A DNA stretch of 64,000 nt from Salinimicrobium sp. TH3 (GCF_026676115.1 NZ_JAPONB010000002.1:477900-541899), one strand, 5' to 3'. Shown: positions 54,601-63,419, counted from the stretch's first letter. Notes: a model not told the origin generated them from the sequence alone. A program made the numbers and translations.

Positions 54601-55990
54601 AGACGATGAGGATGATCAATTGTCCAAAGACAGCAGAATTCATCATTTTTGAGGCCCCTGTAAGGGTGATTTTATTTTTTAATTCCTGTCTTTCCTGTTT
54701 TTGGAGACCTTCAAAATCATCACTCTTTTTGTTTATCTTGAAAGCAATGAATTCTACTATGATCACTGCCCCGTCTATGATGATCCCAAAATCTATAGCT
54801 CCCAGGCTCATGAGATTGGCATCTACCCCAAAAGTGTACATCATGGAGAGCGCAAAGAGCATAGAAAGAGGGATCACAGAACCCACAACAAGCCCGGATC
54901 TTATATTTCCTAAAAGCAGAACCACCACGAAGATCACGATGAGAAATCCCAGGACGAGGTTTTCTGTAATGGTAAAGGTGGTCTTATCAATAAGCAGGCT
55001 ACGGTCCAAAAAGCCGTTAATGTAGATCCCTTCGGGAAGGGTTTCAGAAATTGAAGCCACCCGTTCCTGCACAGCCTCAATCACTTTTTTAGAATTCGCA
55101 TCCTTCAGCATCATCACCTGCCCAAGTACCTTTTCCCCTTCAGCATTTCCTGTAATTGCACCATAGCGCGTAGCCCTTCCAAAACCTACTTCAGCAATGT
55201 CACCTATATAAACAGGAATCCCGTTCCTGTTCTTAACCACAATATTCTCAATATCCTCCAGGGAACTAACCAGACCTTCTCCCCGAATAAAATATGCCTG
55301 ATTCTCCTTTTCAATATACCCGCCTCCTGCCACACTATTATTCTTTTCAAGGGCTGTGAAAACCTCGGCAGCAGTGATATCCATGGCTGCGAGTTTTTCA
55401 GTTTTTATGGCCACTTCATACTGCTTCAGGTTTCCGCCCCAGCTGTTTACTTCCACAACACCCGGTATTCCCGAGAGCTGTCTTCTCACGATCCAATCTT
55501 GTATGGTTCGAATGTCGGTAGGAGAGTATCTGTCCTCATACCCGGGCTTGACATCCAGGATGTATTGGTAGATCTCTCCAAGGCCGGTAGTGATCGGGCC
55601 CATCTCGGGCGTACCGAAACCTTCGGGAATAGATTGTGATGCAGCATCTATCTTTTCCGCAATAAGCTGCCGTGGCCGGTAAGGTCCCATGTCATCCTCG
55701 AAAACAATGGTGACAACAGATAATCCAAATTTTGAGACTGAGCGTATCTCCACTACTCCGGGAAGATTGGCCATTTCCAGCTCTATGGGAGCGGTAATGA
55801 ATTGCTCCATATCCTGGGTGGAGAGGTTTTGCGAGGTGGTGATCACCTGCACCTGGTTATTGGTAATATCGGGTACCGCGCCAATGGGGATCTGGGTAAG
55901 GGAATATATCCCGTAGCCCACCATTACGAGGGTAAGCAGAAGAATGACTAGTTTATGGGTTAAACTAAACCGGATTATTCGTGTTAACAT
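51647..55990 (-). CDS. CzcA-type heavy-metal RND transporter fused to a TolC-like channel
   Basis: One 1447-residue frame. Residues 1-1030 form a HME-RND pump with 12 helices; the fourth has DFGIIIDGAVIIVEF near 400, the proton-relay signature of Zn/Co/Cd/Ni exporters. A Lys-rich linker (about 1033-1045) leads to the hydrophobic segment LLFILLLFSIPAVAQ, which reads like a signal peptide with an A-x-A site, then a TolC-type outer-membrane factor with long heptad-rich helices (about 1065-1447). Pump, linker and channel would be one product unless cleaved. Such fusions are known in Bacteroidetes. Confidence 0.9.
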   Translation of the reverse strand: MLTRIIRFSLTHKLVILLLTLVMVGYGIYSLTQIPIGAVPDITNNQVQVITTSQNLSTQDMEQFITAPIELEMANLPGVVEIRSVSKFGLSVVTIVFEDDMGPYRPRQLIAEKIDAASQSIPEGFGTPEMGPITTGLGEIYQYILDVKPGYEDRYSPTDIRTIQDWIVRRQLSGIPGVVEVNSWGGNLKQYEVAIKTEKLAAMDITAAEVFTALEKNNSVAGGGYIEKENQAYFIRGEGLVSSLEDIENIVVKNRNGIPVYIGDIAEVGFGRATRYGAITGNAEGEKVLGQVMMLKDANSKKVIEAVQERVASISETLPEGIYINGFLDRSLLIDKTTFTITENLVLGFLIVIFVVVLLLGNIRSGLVVGSVIPLSMLFALSMMYTFGVDANLMSLGAIDFGIIIDGAVIIVEFIAFKINKKSDDFEGLQKQERQELKNKITLTGASKMMNSAVFGQLIILIVFIPILSLTGVEGKMFRPMALTFSFALVGAMILCFTYVPVVSSIFLKPSKPGPKNWSVRLMKFLNNSYDASVTRALKIKKVVLAMAVILLAASVYLYTTMGGEFVPTLDEGDFVIQPILKTGTSLSKTIEITTEIERILIDNFPEVDQVVSRIGAAEVPTDPMSMEESDVIVTLKPKSEWVSANSKDELADKIKEALEVMPGMEVEFTQPIEMRFNELITGVRADIAIKIFGEDLGILSSKAAQIEDLIRNVEGAADITVEKVEGLPQMAVNYNRSEIARYGLNVADINEVLSMAFGGKTMGSFFEGERRFDMVVRLDEENRRDIANLQNLYVDLPAGGKIPLSEVADVSYQKTAAKISRDETQRRIVVGINVRNRDLQSVVDDVREIISNNLDLPPGYTVSYGGQFENLQKASNRLKYAVPVALILIFFMLYFAFNSIKETLIIYSAIPLAAVGGVWLLWLRDMPFSISAGVGFIALFGIAVLNGIVLIEHFNHLKNNGMEHGDELVRQGAKDRLRAVLLTASAAALGFLPMAVSTNAGAEVQRPLATVVIGGLVTATFLTLIVLPILYSIFGKSDKKPSHKTKKGKNKKLLFILLLFSIPAVAQEKSFSYDELLSLAMENNVGLKAAALKVEQAQALKGAAFSFNKTDLYYSRNNVEFLSNGEPLKMFGVDQSLDFPTFYFAQLKRYKESTKFEKLNYEIVRKTLEQELALSYLEYQYSQEKRKTLYVIDTLYSNFSHAATRRFELGETNYLEKITAQARQRELELELKKAEAEVSLAYTNIMQLVQAEEELRIAQAPFEKMEITRMSVDQHVLKQLYEQRISLARAENLVEKQRLLPEITFSYFRGLNEDVNDHLSGYQAGLRIPILFSGNAARIKASKIATEIAAEEALQNERLLETKYLQLMTQLEKHEEALSYYQQEGNALSEEILRTANFGYQNGEIDFFQYILSLENAYRIRLSFLDTLYTYNQTVIAINQLMILEP

Positions 55991-56048
55991 AATTCAGAAC
56001 TTCAATGTTTATTTTGCCGGGGGGAGCCGGTTTTAAAAATTGAGGGAA

Positions 56049-56435
56049 TTATGCGTGCCTGGGTGGCTGAAAAATATTGGTAGTATTGAGGGAAGTGTAA
56101 TTATTGTTATGGAAATAGATTACCTGTTGTTGTGAAACAAGTGGATTTTTTGGTTGGGGACTTTCAAAATATTCCGGTACGAATAAATTTACTGTGGTTT
56201 GAGAATGGTCAGGCCTAAAAGGAAGATTCTCGTGTCCTTCATGAGAAGCGGAATGATCCTCTTTTTGGCTTCCATAGTGTTTGGTGAGAAATACAAAAAA
56301 GGAATCGCCGTAATCTTCGAAATGAACCCGGGCGTGTGCCACCAGTTCGTCAAAACACAATAGATCTGCAGCTCCAAAATTAAAGGATTGAAACAGGAGC
56401 AGTACCGACAGCGAAATGGAAATGAAAAACCTCAT
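56049..56435 (-). CDS. Small His-rich secreted protein upstream of the efflux operon
   Basis: A 128-residue protein with an N-terminal signal peptide (about 1-22, FFISISLSVLLLFQSF) and a mature part rich in His, Asn and Phe (HARVHFEDYGDSF, SASHEGHENL, FHNNN). The start at 56435 is chosen over the ORF's earlier ATG because it leaves a clean signal peptide. It lies just before czcA on the same strand, so it may be a periplasmic metal-binding helper. No family recognised. Confidence 0.65.
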   Translation of the reverse strand: MRFFISISLSVLLLFQSFNFGAADLLCFDELVAHARVHFEDYGDSFFVFLTKHYGSQKEDHSASHEGHENLPFRPDHSQTTVNLFVPEYFESPQPKNPLVSQQQVIYFHNNNYTSLNTTNIFQPPRHA

Positions 56436-56541
56436 AACTACCTCTAATTTACGAAATTTGCTCAATAAAAATACGGGGGGAAATCAATTAGATTAATTCC
56501 GGAAATTTGCAACAGGGACTTTTTTTTGTAGTCTTTATGAT

Positions 56542-56952
56542 ATGAAGAAATTTATAAGTGTATTTTCGGCAGTTTTACTTTCTGCCATTTCCTTTGCGCA
56601 GGAAATAGATTCCACAGTCGCAGAACAGGTGCGAATAAACACAGATCTTGGCGTGGGGCAGAATTTCCTTGTCGATGAAACGAAAATAAAATTTATGGGT
56701 GTGATATCAGATTCCCGTTGCCCTAAGCAGGTAACATGTATCTGGCCCGGTGAGGCAAAGGTTTTGCTTGGAATTGAATTGAACGGGGAATACTTTCAAA
56801 AAGAAGTGGTGATATCGGGTGGTGGTGCAGAGCTGGCGCTTTCTGAAGTGCTTCAAATGCAAATCACGGGTTTAACGCCGTATCCGGAAACGGCAAAGGG
56901 AATAGCTCCCGAAGAATACTGCCTCAGTTTTGTGGCAGTACTTCCGCAGTAA
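56542..56952 (+). CDS. Secreted protein of unknown function with a conserved Cys motif
   Basis: A 136-residue protein with signal peptide 1-20 (cut after SFA). The mature part has SRCPKQVTCIWPGEA near 58-72, where two cysteines five apart probably bond, and a third Cys near 128. The motif recurs in small secreted bacterial proteins, but function is unknown. It is transcribed towards the feo genes and its stop is two bases from theirs. Confidence 0.7.
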   Translation: MKKFISVFSAVLLSAISFAQEIDSTVAEQVRINTDLGVGQNFLVDETKIKFMGVISDSRCPKQVTCIWPGEAKVLLGIELNGEYFQKEVVISGGGAELALSEVLQMQITGLTPYPETAKGIAPEEYCLSFVAVLPQ

Positions 56953-56954
56953 GA

Positions 56955-57107
56955 TCAATGACAGCTTCCGCAGCTGGTTTCACATGCTTTGCCGCTCTTT
57001 TTCTTGCTTCCAAAGATAAATTTGGGCTTATAAATAAACTTGGTAAACATGTAACCTACTGCTAAACCAAAGGTGATAAAGACAAGTATTTCCTGAAATA
57101 ATTCCAT
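56955..57107 (-). CDS. FeoB-associated Cys-rich membrane protein
   Basis: A 50-residue protein, four bases after feoB on the same strand. One helix (about 5-22, ILVFITFGLAVGYMF) is followed by a basic stretch (KPKFIFGSKKKSGK) and a C-terminal CETSCGSCH with three cysteines. This is the classic layout of FeoB-associated Cys-rich proteins (FeoC-like in place), which probably help Fe2+ uptake. Confidence 0.85.
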   Translation of the reverse strand: MELFQEILVFITFGLAVGYMFTKFIYKPKFIFGSKKKSGKACETSCGSCH

Positions 57108-57111
57108 AGTC

Positions 57112-59211
57112 TTATTTAAGTATTTGAAACGCTAACAACGCAGCCACATACGCAATTGCGGTCATGGTTACTAACTGCAATAAAGGCCATTTCCAGGTGT
57201 TAGTTTCTCTTTTTACAATTGCAAGGGTACTCATACACTGCATTGCAAAGGCATAAAACAACAGCAAACTTACTCCACTAGCAAAGGTGAAAAGAGGTCC
57301 TCCCAGGATATGGTTGGTCTCCGATGCCATTCTTGCTTTAATAGTTTCTTCTTCGTCACTACCTACGCTATAAATAGTAGCCAAAGTACCCACAAAAACT
57401 TCTCTTGCTGCAAAAGAACTTACAAGGGCTATGCCAATTTTCCAGTCATATCCCAATGGAGCTACAGCCGGTTCAATCGCTTTTCCAATATTCCCGATAT
57501 ACGAATGCTGAAGCTTATAGGAAGCCACCAGTTCATCGATCTCGTCTTCGGGCAAGTAGGTTTCACTGTACTCGGTTTCGACTATCTCACGGGCATTGCT
57601 AAAGTTATCTCCCGGCCCATAACTGGCCAGTACCCATAAAATTATAGATATCGCAAGGATGATCTTTCCGGCACCCAGGACAAAGGCTTTTGTCTTCTCC
57701 ACTACATTAATGCCCACATTTTTAATCATTGGCACTTTATAATTGGGCATTTCAATAACGAAATACGATTTGCTTTTGATCTTAAGGATCTTGTGCAGTA
57801 TCCAGGCAGATCCTATGGCCATTGAAAAACCAAGAAGGTACAACAGCATGAGCGTTAAACCCTGAAGGTTAAATCCCATAAAGGACTTATCGGGAATTAC
57901 AAGTGCTATAATGATAAGGTATACCGGTAACCGGGCAGAGCAGGTTGTAAAAGGAACTACAAGGATGGTTATCAATCTTTCTTTCCAGTCTTCAATGTTC
58001 CTGGAGGCCATAACCGCAGGGATAGCACAGGCAGTACCCGATACCAGTGGCACAACACTTTTTCCACTAAGGCCAAAGCGGCGCATGGTCCTGTCCATAA
58101 GGAACACCACACGGCTCATGTAACCACTTTCTTCTAAGATTGAAATGAACAAAAAGAGAAAAGCGATCTGTGGAATAAATATTACAATGCCTCCCAGCCC
58201 GGGGATGATCCCTTCGGCAATAAGATCTGTAAAGGGTCCCGGAGGCATAAAATCCCTGGTGATCTCACTAAGCTTTGCAAAAGAGGCATCAATAAAATCC
58301 ATAGGATAACTCGACCAGTCATAGATGGCCTGGAAAATAAGAAGCAGAATAGCAAAGAAGATCACATAACCCCAAATTTTATGGGTGAGGATCCTGTCCA
58401 TTTGAGCACGTAAACCTCTGGCAGCATTTACATCTACCGTCATTGTCTCTTTAAGGACATTATTAATAAATTGATATCGCAGGATGGTCTCTTTTTGCTG
58501 CATCCTCTTAAGAGCTCCCTCATCTTTGGTCACAAAATCTTCTCTAAGAGTATCACTGTTCCGGTTTACATTCCCAAAATTCACGTCCTGGGTAATTACC
58601 AGCCAAAGTTTATATAATGATTGATTAGGAAAGGCATTTCTCAACCTGCCAAAATATTCGGGATCCATTTTGGATGCGTGAAGACAAGGTTCGGTAGAAA
58701 TGTGCCGGTAATTTAAAATATGCTCTTTTAGCTCATCAATTCCGGTTTTTTTCCTTGCACTTACCAAAGCTACTTTTGTCTTCAATTGCTTTTCAAGAGC
58801 AGGAACATCAATTGAAATTCCTTTGCGCTTCATCCTGTCGGCCATGTTGATGACCAGGATCGTAGGGATCTCAAGATCCTTGATCTGGGTGAAAAGCAAA
58901 AGGTTGCGTTTCAGGTTTTCCACGTCGCTCACAACTACCGCAACATCTGGGTAATCCTTGTCATTTTTATTCAGAAGTAGCTCAATGACAACATTTTCAT
59001 CAAGAGATGATGCATTAAGACTATATGTGCCGGGAAGGTCTAGAATGTGAGCTTTAACATTCCGCGGAAGTTTACAAACTCCTTCTTTCTTCTCTACCGT
59101 GATCCCCGGGTAATTTCCTACCTGCTGGTTTAGACCTGTGAGCTGATTGAAAACAGAAGTCTTCCCGGTGTTAGGATTGCCAATTAATGCAACATTTATT
59201 TGTTTGGCCAT
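57112..59211 (-). CDS. feoB: Ferrous iron transporter FeoB
   Basis: A 699-residue inner-membrane Fe2+ transporter. The N-terminal G domain has GNPNTGKTS at 11-19, the G3 DLPGTYS near 58 and G4 NMAD near 121. The C-terminal part has the two gate domains with about eight helices (GTACAIPAVMASRNI near 394 contains the conserved Cys). Monomeric in a feoA-feoB-FeoB-associated operon. Confidence 0.96.
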   Translation of the reverse strand: MAKQINVALIGNPNTGKTSVFNQLTGLNQQVGNYPGITVEKKEGVCKLPRNVKAHILDLPGTYSLNASSLDENVVIELLLNKNDKDYPDVAVVVSDVENLKRNLLLFTQIKDLEIPTILVINMADRMKRKGISIDVPALEKQLKTKVALVSARKKTGIDELKEHILNYRHISTEPCLHASKMDPEYFGRLRNAFPNQSLYKLWLVITQDVNFGNVNRNSDTLREDFVTKDEGALKRMQQKETILRYQFINNVLKETMTVDVNAARGLRAQMDRILTHKIWGYVIFFAILLLIFQAIYDWSSYPMDFIDASFAKLSEITRDFMPPGPFTDLIAEGIIPGLGGIVIFIPQIAFLFLFISILEESGYMSRVVFLMDRTMRRFGLSGKSVVPLVSGTACAIPAVMASRNIEDWKERLITILVVPFTTCSARLPVYLIIIALVIPDKSFMGFNLQGLTLMLLYLLGFSMAIGSAWILHKILKIKSKSYFVIEMPNYKVPMIKNVGINVVEKTKAFVLGAGKIILAISIILWVLASYGPGDNFSNAREIVETEYSETYLPEDEIDELVASYKLQHSYIGNIGKAIEPAVAPLGYDWKIGIALVSSFAAREVFVGTLATIYSVGSDEEETIKARMASETNHILGGPLFTFASGVSLLLFYAFAMQCMSTLAIVKRETNTWKWPLLQLVTMTAIAYVAALLAFQILK

Positions 59212-59213
59212 GG

Positions 59214-59444
59214 TCAGGGAATAATTTCAATTTCAATTTGCAGGGCTGTCTCTTTTCTTATTGCCAGGTGACTGCCGTTAATATTGAGATAAAGCGGATC
59301 CCTGAATGGAGCGGTTTGTACCAGTTCAACTTCATTACCCGGCAGGCATCCCATCTCGAGAAGTTTTAGCGGAATTACCTCTGCTGAAATTTCCTTGATT
59401 ATGCCTCGCTGGCCCCTTTTAAGATCGGCAATGGTAGTGGTCAA
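59214..59444 (-). CDS. feoA: Ferrous iron transport protein FeoA
   Basis: A 76-residue SH3-like cytoplasmic protein that regulates FeoB. Features: TIADLKRGQRGII at the N-terminus, LLEMGCLPGNEVEL near 28 and AIRKETALQI near 62. The start is TTG (59444); no ATG fits. Two bases separate it from feoB. A promoter and an operator-like sequence lie directly upstream. Confidence 0.9.
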   Translation of the reverse strand: MTTTIADLKRGQRGIIKEISAEVIPLKLLEMGCLPGNEVELVQTAPFRDPLYLNINGSHLAIRKETALQIEIEIIP

Positions 59445-59449
59445 TGTTT

Positions 59450-59467
59450 ATTTAGATTGATTTTAAA
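59450..59467. promoter_or_regulatory. Operator-like sequence before feoA
   Basis: ATTTAGATTGATTTTAAA agrees with the operator at 48976-48993 in 12 of 18 positions, including the whole TTTAGAT half. It lies between the promoter's -7 box and the start codon. The second half-site is weak. Confidence 0.4.
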
Positions 59468-59472
59468 CAAGG

Positions 59473-59501
59473 CAAAAATAAGGCAAAATATACACTTACA
59501 A
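59473..59501 (-). promoter_or_regulatory. Promoter of feoAB
   Basis: On the minus strand TTG (59499-59501), 18 bases, TATTTTTG (59473-59480), a full Bacteroidetes-type promoter about 29 bases before the feoA start codon. Confidence 0.65.
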
Positions 59502-59555
59502 AAACTTGCACCCACAAAAGAAATTTTTATTAAGGCTTTCCTGATAAAGATCAGC

Positions 59556-60227
59556 TTAACGATCTTCTTTTTTAAGGATTTCAATGTCGTGCATGAGTTC
59601 TTCAATGGCCTTGGGATCTGTACCATCATAAAAGCCTCTTATCCTCTTTTCCCTGTCCACGAGGACAAAATTCTCTGTATGTATCATGTCGAAGGTACCA
59701 CCATCTCCATCAGATTTTGCTGCTAGATATGATTTTCTCGCCAGTTCATAAATCTCCTTTTTATCCCCCGTTACCAGGTTCCACTTTTCATCATTAACCC
59801 CTTTTTCATCGGCATATTTTCTTAGCACAGGAACGCTATCATGATTGGGTATTACTGTGTGTGAAAGTAACAGGATGTCCTTGTCGTTCTTTAGCTTCTC
59901 CTGGATTTGCAGCATATGATCTGTCATGATCGGGCAAATAGTTTGGCAAGTAGTGAAGAAGAAATCGGCTACATAGATCTTGTCTTTATAGAAATTCTGA
60001 GTGATAGTATCGCCGTTCTGGTTGTATAGCTTAAAGTCTTTGATGGTGTGATATTTCCGTACCTCCTGCATGGTGGAATCTACCAGCTCGCTATTCACCA
60101 TGTTTGGCTGGAAGACAGGAAGCCTTTCTTCGGGCTTCAGGATGTTATAAATGATCGTTATGATGATCGCCGAGAGCACAAAGAGAAAGATTCCGAAGAA
60201 CTTATATTTCGCGAAAAAGCTAAGCAT
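59556..60227 (-). CDS. SCO family protein
   Basis: A 223-residue thioredoxin-fold protein anchored by an N-terminal helix (about 8-29) and facing the periplasm. The copper site is CQTIC with Cys94 and Cys98, and the third ligand His lies in MIHTENF near 186. SCO proteins deliver copper to, or reduce, the CuA site of cytochrome c oxidase. Monocistronic here. Confidence 0.93.
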   Translation of the reverse strand: MLSFFAKYKFFGIFLFVLSAIIITIIYNILKPEERLPVFQPNMVNSELVDSTMQEVRKYHTIKDFKLYNQNGDTITQNFYKDKIYVADFFFTTCQTICPIMTDHMLQIQEKLKNDKDILLLSHTVIPNHDSVPVLRKYADEKGVNDEKWNLVTGDKKEIYELARKSYLAAKSDGDGGTFDMIHTENFVLVDREKRIRGFYDGTDPKAIEELMHDIEILKKEDR

Positions 60228-60328
60228 AGCATTTATTTGGATACAAAATTACGATTCTAAACGGCATTTTTGAGATCCCACCACCTTAAAAAAATTTGTT
60301 CCTGAACCTACTCTCCTTTTAAGCTTTT

Positions 60329-60355
60329 TTGAGAACCATTAAAAGGTTACTTTTG
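60329..60355 (+). promoter_or_regulatory. Promoter of rseP
   Basis: TTG (60329-60331), 16 bases, TACTTTTG (60348-60355). The spacer is at the short end, but the -7 box is exact. It rules out the TTG-started upstream frame and supports the ATG at 60383. Confidence 0.55.
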
Positions 60356-60382
60356 TGCGATTTTAATTTAGCCAGATCGCGT

Positions 60383-61750
60383 ATGGATCCGTTTTTTATA
60401 AAAGCATTACAGTTAATACTCAGTTTATCCATTCTCATTGTTCTTCACGAACTTGGGCACTTTATTCCGGCGAAAATGTTCGGAATAAAAGTGGAGAAAT
60501 TTTTCCTCTTTTTTGACGTAAAATTTGCTCTTTTCAAGAAGAAGATAGGAGATACCGTTTATGGAATTGGATGGCTTCCCCTGGGAGGTTACGTCAAGAT
60601 TGCCGGGATGATCGATGAAAGCATGGACAAGGAGCAAATGGCCCAGGCACCAAAGCCCTGGGAATTTAGGAGCAAACCTGCATGGCAACGATTAATCGTG
60701 ATGGTAGGAGGAGTTACCGTAAACATTGTTCTAGGATTTGTTATTTATATGATGGTGGTATTCACCTGGGGAAGTCCTTATATTTCACCAGATGATATGC
60801 CCAATGGTTTTGCCGTAGACGACACCTTCAAGGAATTTGGTTTTCGCGATGGTGACCAGGTTTTGCAGGTGAATGGGGAAGACCTTAAGAACAGCATAGA
60901 TATCAACAAATACCTTTTTTTAAGGGATGTTAATAATATCACTGTTAAACACCAGGACGGGCAGCAGGAAACAATTTCTGTTCCCGAAGAAATAGGCTCG
61001 AAAATGTTCCAGGAGGGCGTCATGCAGCCTTTTGTTCCAATTGAATATCCTGTGCTGGATTCTGTTGTTGCAGGTAGTCCTGCAGCTCTCGCCGGTCTCC
61101 AAAAAGGGGACGTTATCATCTCTATAAATGATATCGAGATAGGATACTGGCATGAACTTACCCGTGAAATTGAGGAGAATGAAGGAGAGCCCTTAAACAT
61201 CATTTTTAGAAGGGATGGAGAATTTCAAAGTGTAGAGCTGGATGAGCAAAAAGCCAAAATCCTGGAAAATGGTATGATAGAGATCTCTGTTACGCCAAAT
61301 GCTGAAGGAGAAATTGGAATTTCAAAGTCTTACAGCATCTCTGTGCAGCGTGAAAAATATTCTCTTGCCGAAAGTGTAAGCAAAGGTTTTGACCTTGCTT
61401 ACTGGACGCTGCATGATTATGTGGCGCAGTTTAAATATGTTTTCACTAAAAAAGGAGCGACCCAGGTTGGTGGTTTTGGTGCTATAGGAGGTCTCTTCCC
61501 CGATGCGTGGAACTGGCAGGCCTTCTGGATGACCACTGCGTTTATCTCCATAATACTTGCTTTTATGAATATTCTACCCATTCCGGCGCTTGACGGGGGG
61601 CACGTGGTATTCCTCCTTTACGAAATGGTAACGGGCAGGACACCAAATGAAAAATTTATGGAATATGCACAGCTTGTTGGTTTCGTAATCCTAATTGCAC
61701 TGGTATTGTTTGCGAACGGAAATGATATCTACCGCTGGCTCTTTGAATAA
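60383..61750 (+). CDS. rseP: RIP metalloprotease RseP (site-2 protease)
   Basis: A 455-residue inner-membrane zinc protease that cleaves anti-sigma factors and signal peptide remnants within the membrane. HELGH is at 22-26, the third ligand in NILPIPALDGGHV near 398, and a PDZ domain covers about 220-290 (GSPAALAGLQKGDVI). It could process membrane partners such as the protein at 2470. Followed by a terminator. Confidence 0.95.
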   Translation: MDPFFIKALQLILSLSILIVLHELGHFIPAKMFGIKVEKFFLFFDVKFALFKKKIGDTVYGIGWLPLGGYVKIAGMIDESMDKEQMAQAPKPWEFRSKPAWQRLIVMVGGVTVNIVLGFVIYMMVVFTWGSPYISPDDMPNGFAVDDTFKEFGFRDGDQVLQVNGEDLKNSIDINKYLFLRDVNNITVKHQDGQQETISVPEEIGSKMFQEGVMQPFVPIEYPVLDSVVAGSPAALAGLQKGDVIISINDIEIGYWHELTREIEENEGEPLNIIFRRDGEFQSVELDEQKAKILENGMIEISVTPNAEGEIGISKSYSISVQREKYSLAESVSKGFDLAYWTLHDYVAQFKYVFTKKGATQVGGFGAIGGLFPDAWNWQAFWMTTAFISIILAFMNILPIPALDGGHVVFLLYEMVTGRTPNEKFMEYAQLVGFVILIALVLFANGNDIYRWLFE

Positions 61751-61775
61751 AATATTGAAATAAATTAAATTATAT

Positions 61776-61810
61776 AAGGCCGAAAAATGATATTTTCGGC
61801 CTTTATTTTT
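61776..61810 (+). terminator. Terminator of rseP
   Basis: AAGGCCGAAAA (61776-61786) pairs with TTTTCGGCCTT (61793-61803), followed by a T-rich run. Confidence 0.9.
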
Positions 61811-61818
61811 TGAACTTT

Positions 61819-63270
61819 ATGAAAACTTATTTCTCTTTCTCTGCTTCGGAATACCTTCGGAAAATGTCATTTTTGGCGGGTATCCTTTTTCTGGTTTCCT
61901 GTTCTTCAGATAATGCAGATGATCCTGCGCCGCCTGAAGTTGAGCCGCAAACTGAAACTATTGTCATCTACTCCATCAATGATCCACACGGGAGGATCCA
62001 CAACTTCGGAAGGATAAAGGCAATTATTGATGCCGAAAAAGAAACTGAATCCCAGGTCTTCTTTGTCTCTGGCGGGGATATTTTCTCGGGAAATCCCATT
62101 GTTGACTACCACCCCGAGAAAGGATTTCCCATGGTTGATCTAATGGGCAGGGCCGGGATGGATGTGAGTGCTTTGGGGAACCACGAGTTCGATTACGGGC
62201 AGGAGGTGCTACAAAAAAGAATGTTGCAGTCCCAATTTCCTTTTCTTTGTGCAAACATTGAAAGCAGCAGTTCAGGCTTTACCATTCCGCAGGGAAAAGT
62301 GGTTCTTGGAAAAGATGGATTTGAAATAGCCTTTATAAGTGTTGTGGAAACAGGATCGGCAGATAATAAGCCATTGTCTCACCCAAAGAAACTTAAGGGC
62401 CTGGAATTTAAGGAAGGTGTAAACGCTATGGGAAAATACCGGAATGATCCCGAAGTAATGGCAGCCGACCTTGTGGTGGCGCTAACACATTATGGAAGGG
62501 AAGGGGATAAGATGATCCTGGAGCAGCATGATTTTGTTGATCTTGTAGTAGGAGGTCATAATCATGCGGTGTACAGCCAAAAAGTAGCGGGACGATACAT
62601 GGTGCAATCAGGATCAAACCTGAAGCTTCTCACAAAATTGAGTCTAACGGTAGAGAATGGAGACGTTGTAGATTACCGGCATGAGCTCATCGATCTTGAT
62701 ATGGTGACCCAAACCGATGAGGAAATTGAGAAGTTGATTTCTGAGTACAACAATAAACCCGAATTCTTTGAGGAAATAGGCACATCCCTGAGAGATCACA
62801 GTACCCCCGAAACAGCCTGTTTCTATACCGATGCCATACGTGCAGTAACCGGAGCCGATTTAGTTTTTCAAAACTACGGCGGAATTCGTGCCGGACTGGA
62901 CTATGGAAGTATCACACCTTTCGATCTTTACACCATAGATCCTTTTCAAAATGGGCTGGATTCTTTCAACATGACCGTTGAGCAGCTAGAAACTTTCCTT
63001 AATGCCGATTACGCCCCTTCCCTGGCTTATTCAGGGATTAAAATGGAGTACAGGAATGGAAGAGTAGAACTCATTGCAGCCAATGGCAAAATGATGGACG
63101 ATGCCACCGCGATTACTGTGGCCATAAATGATTACCTGTCCCACGTCTATGAGCAGGATTTTCAACAGCCTACTAAAACCTATGATAAAACTACAGCCGA
63201 GTATTTAATAGATTACCTGGAGCAATACCAGTCTACTATCGATAACGCCGGCTGTAACCGAAGTATATAA
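61819..63270 (+). CDS. 5'-nucleotidase/metallophosphatase lipoprotein (UshA-like)
   Basis: A 483-residue surface or periplasmic enzyme that removes phosphate from nucleotides. A lipobox FLVSC puts lipidation at Cys28 (or Cys13 if the ATG at 61864 is used). Metallophosphatase motifs: DPHGR near 57, GGDIFSG near 86, GNHEFDYG near 117 and GGHNHAVY near 252. The C-terminal 5'-nucleotidase domain (about 300-480) has NYGGIRAGLDYG. Such enzymes salvage extracellular phosphate. Confidence 0.92.
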   Translation: MKTYFSFSASEYLRKMSFLAGILFLVSCSSDNADDPAPPEVEPQTETIVIYSINDPHGRIHNFGRIKAIIDAEKETESQVFFVSGGDIFSGNPIVDYHPEKGFPMVDLMGRAGMDVSALGNHEFDYGQEVLQKRMLQSQFPFLCANIESSSSGFTIPQGKVVLGKDGFEIAFISVVETGSADNKPLSHPKKLKGLEFKEGVNAMGKYRNDPEVMAADLVVALTHYGREGDKMILEQHDFVDLVVGGHNHAVYSQKVAGRYMVQSGSNLKLLTKLSLTVENGDVVDYRHELIDLDMVTQTDEEIEKLISEYNNKPEFFEEIGTSLRDHSTPETACFYTDAIRAVTGADLVFQNYGGIRAGLDYGSITPFDLYTIDPFQNGLDSFNMTVEQLETFLNADYAPSLAYSGIKMEYRNGRVELIAANGKMMDDATAITVAINDYLSHVYEQDFQQPTKTYDKTTAEYLIDYLEQYQSTIDNAGCNRSI

Positions 63271-63322
63271 GCCTTTTAAAAAAGGCATTTTTGAGAGGGA
63301 ATTACAAGCACTAAGAATAAAA

Positions 63323-63355
63323 AAAAAGAACCTGAACTTGTTTCAGGTTCTTTTT
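63323..63355. terminator. Bidirectional terminator after the nucleotidase gene
   Basis: AAAAAGAACCTGAA (63323-63336) pairs perfectly with TTCAGGTTCTTTTT (63342-63355) around a 5-base loop; A-run and T-run flank it. Confidence 0.92.
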
Positions 63356-63419
63356 GATTCTGATAATTAGATTAAGATTACCCTTAATAGGATGGCATTT
63401 TAATAGCTTTTACGACTGC

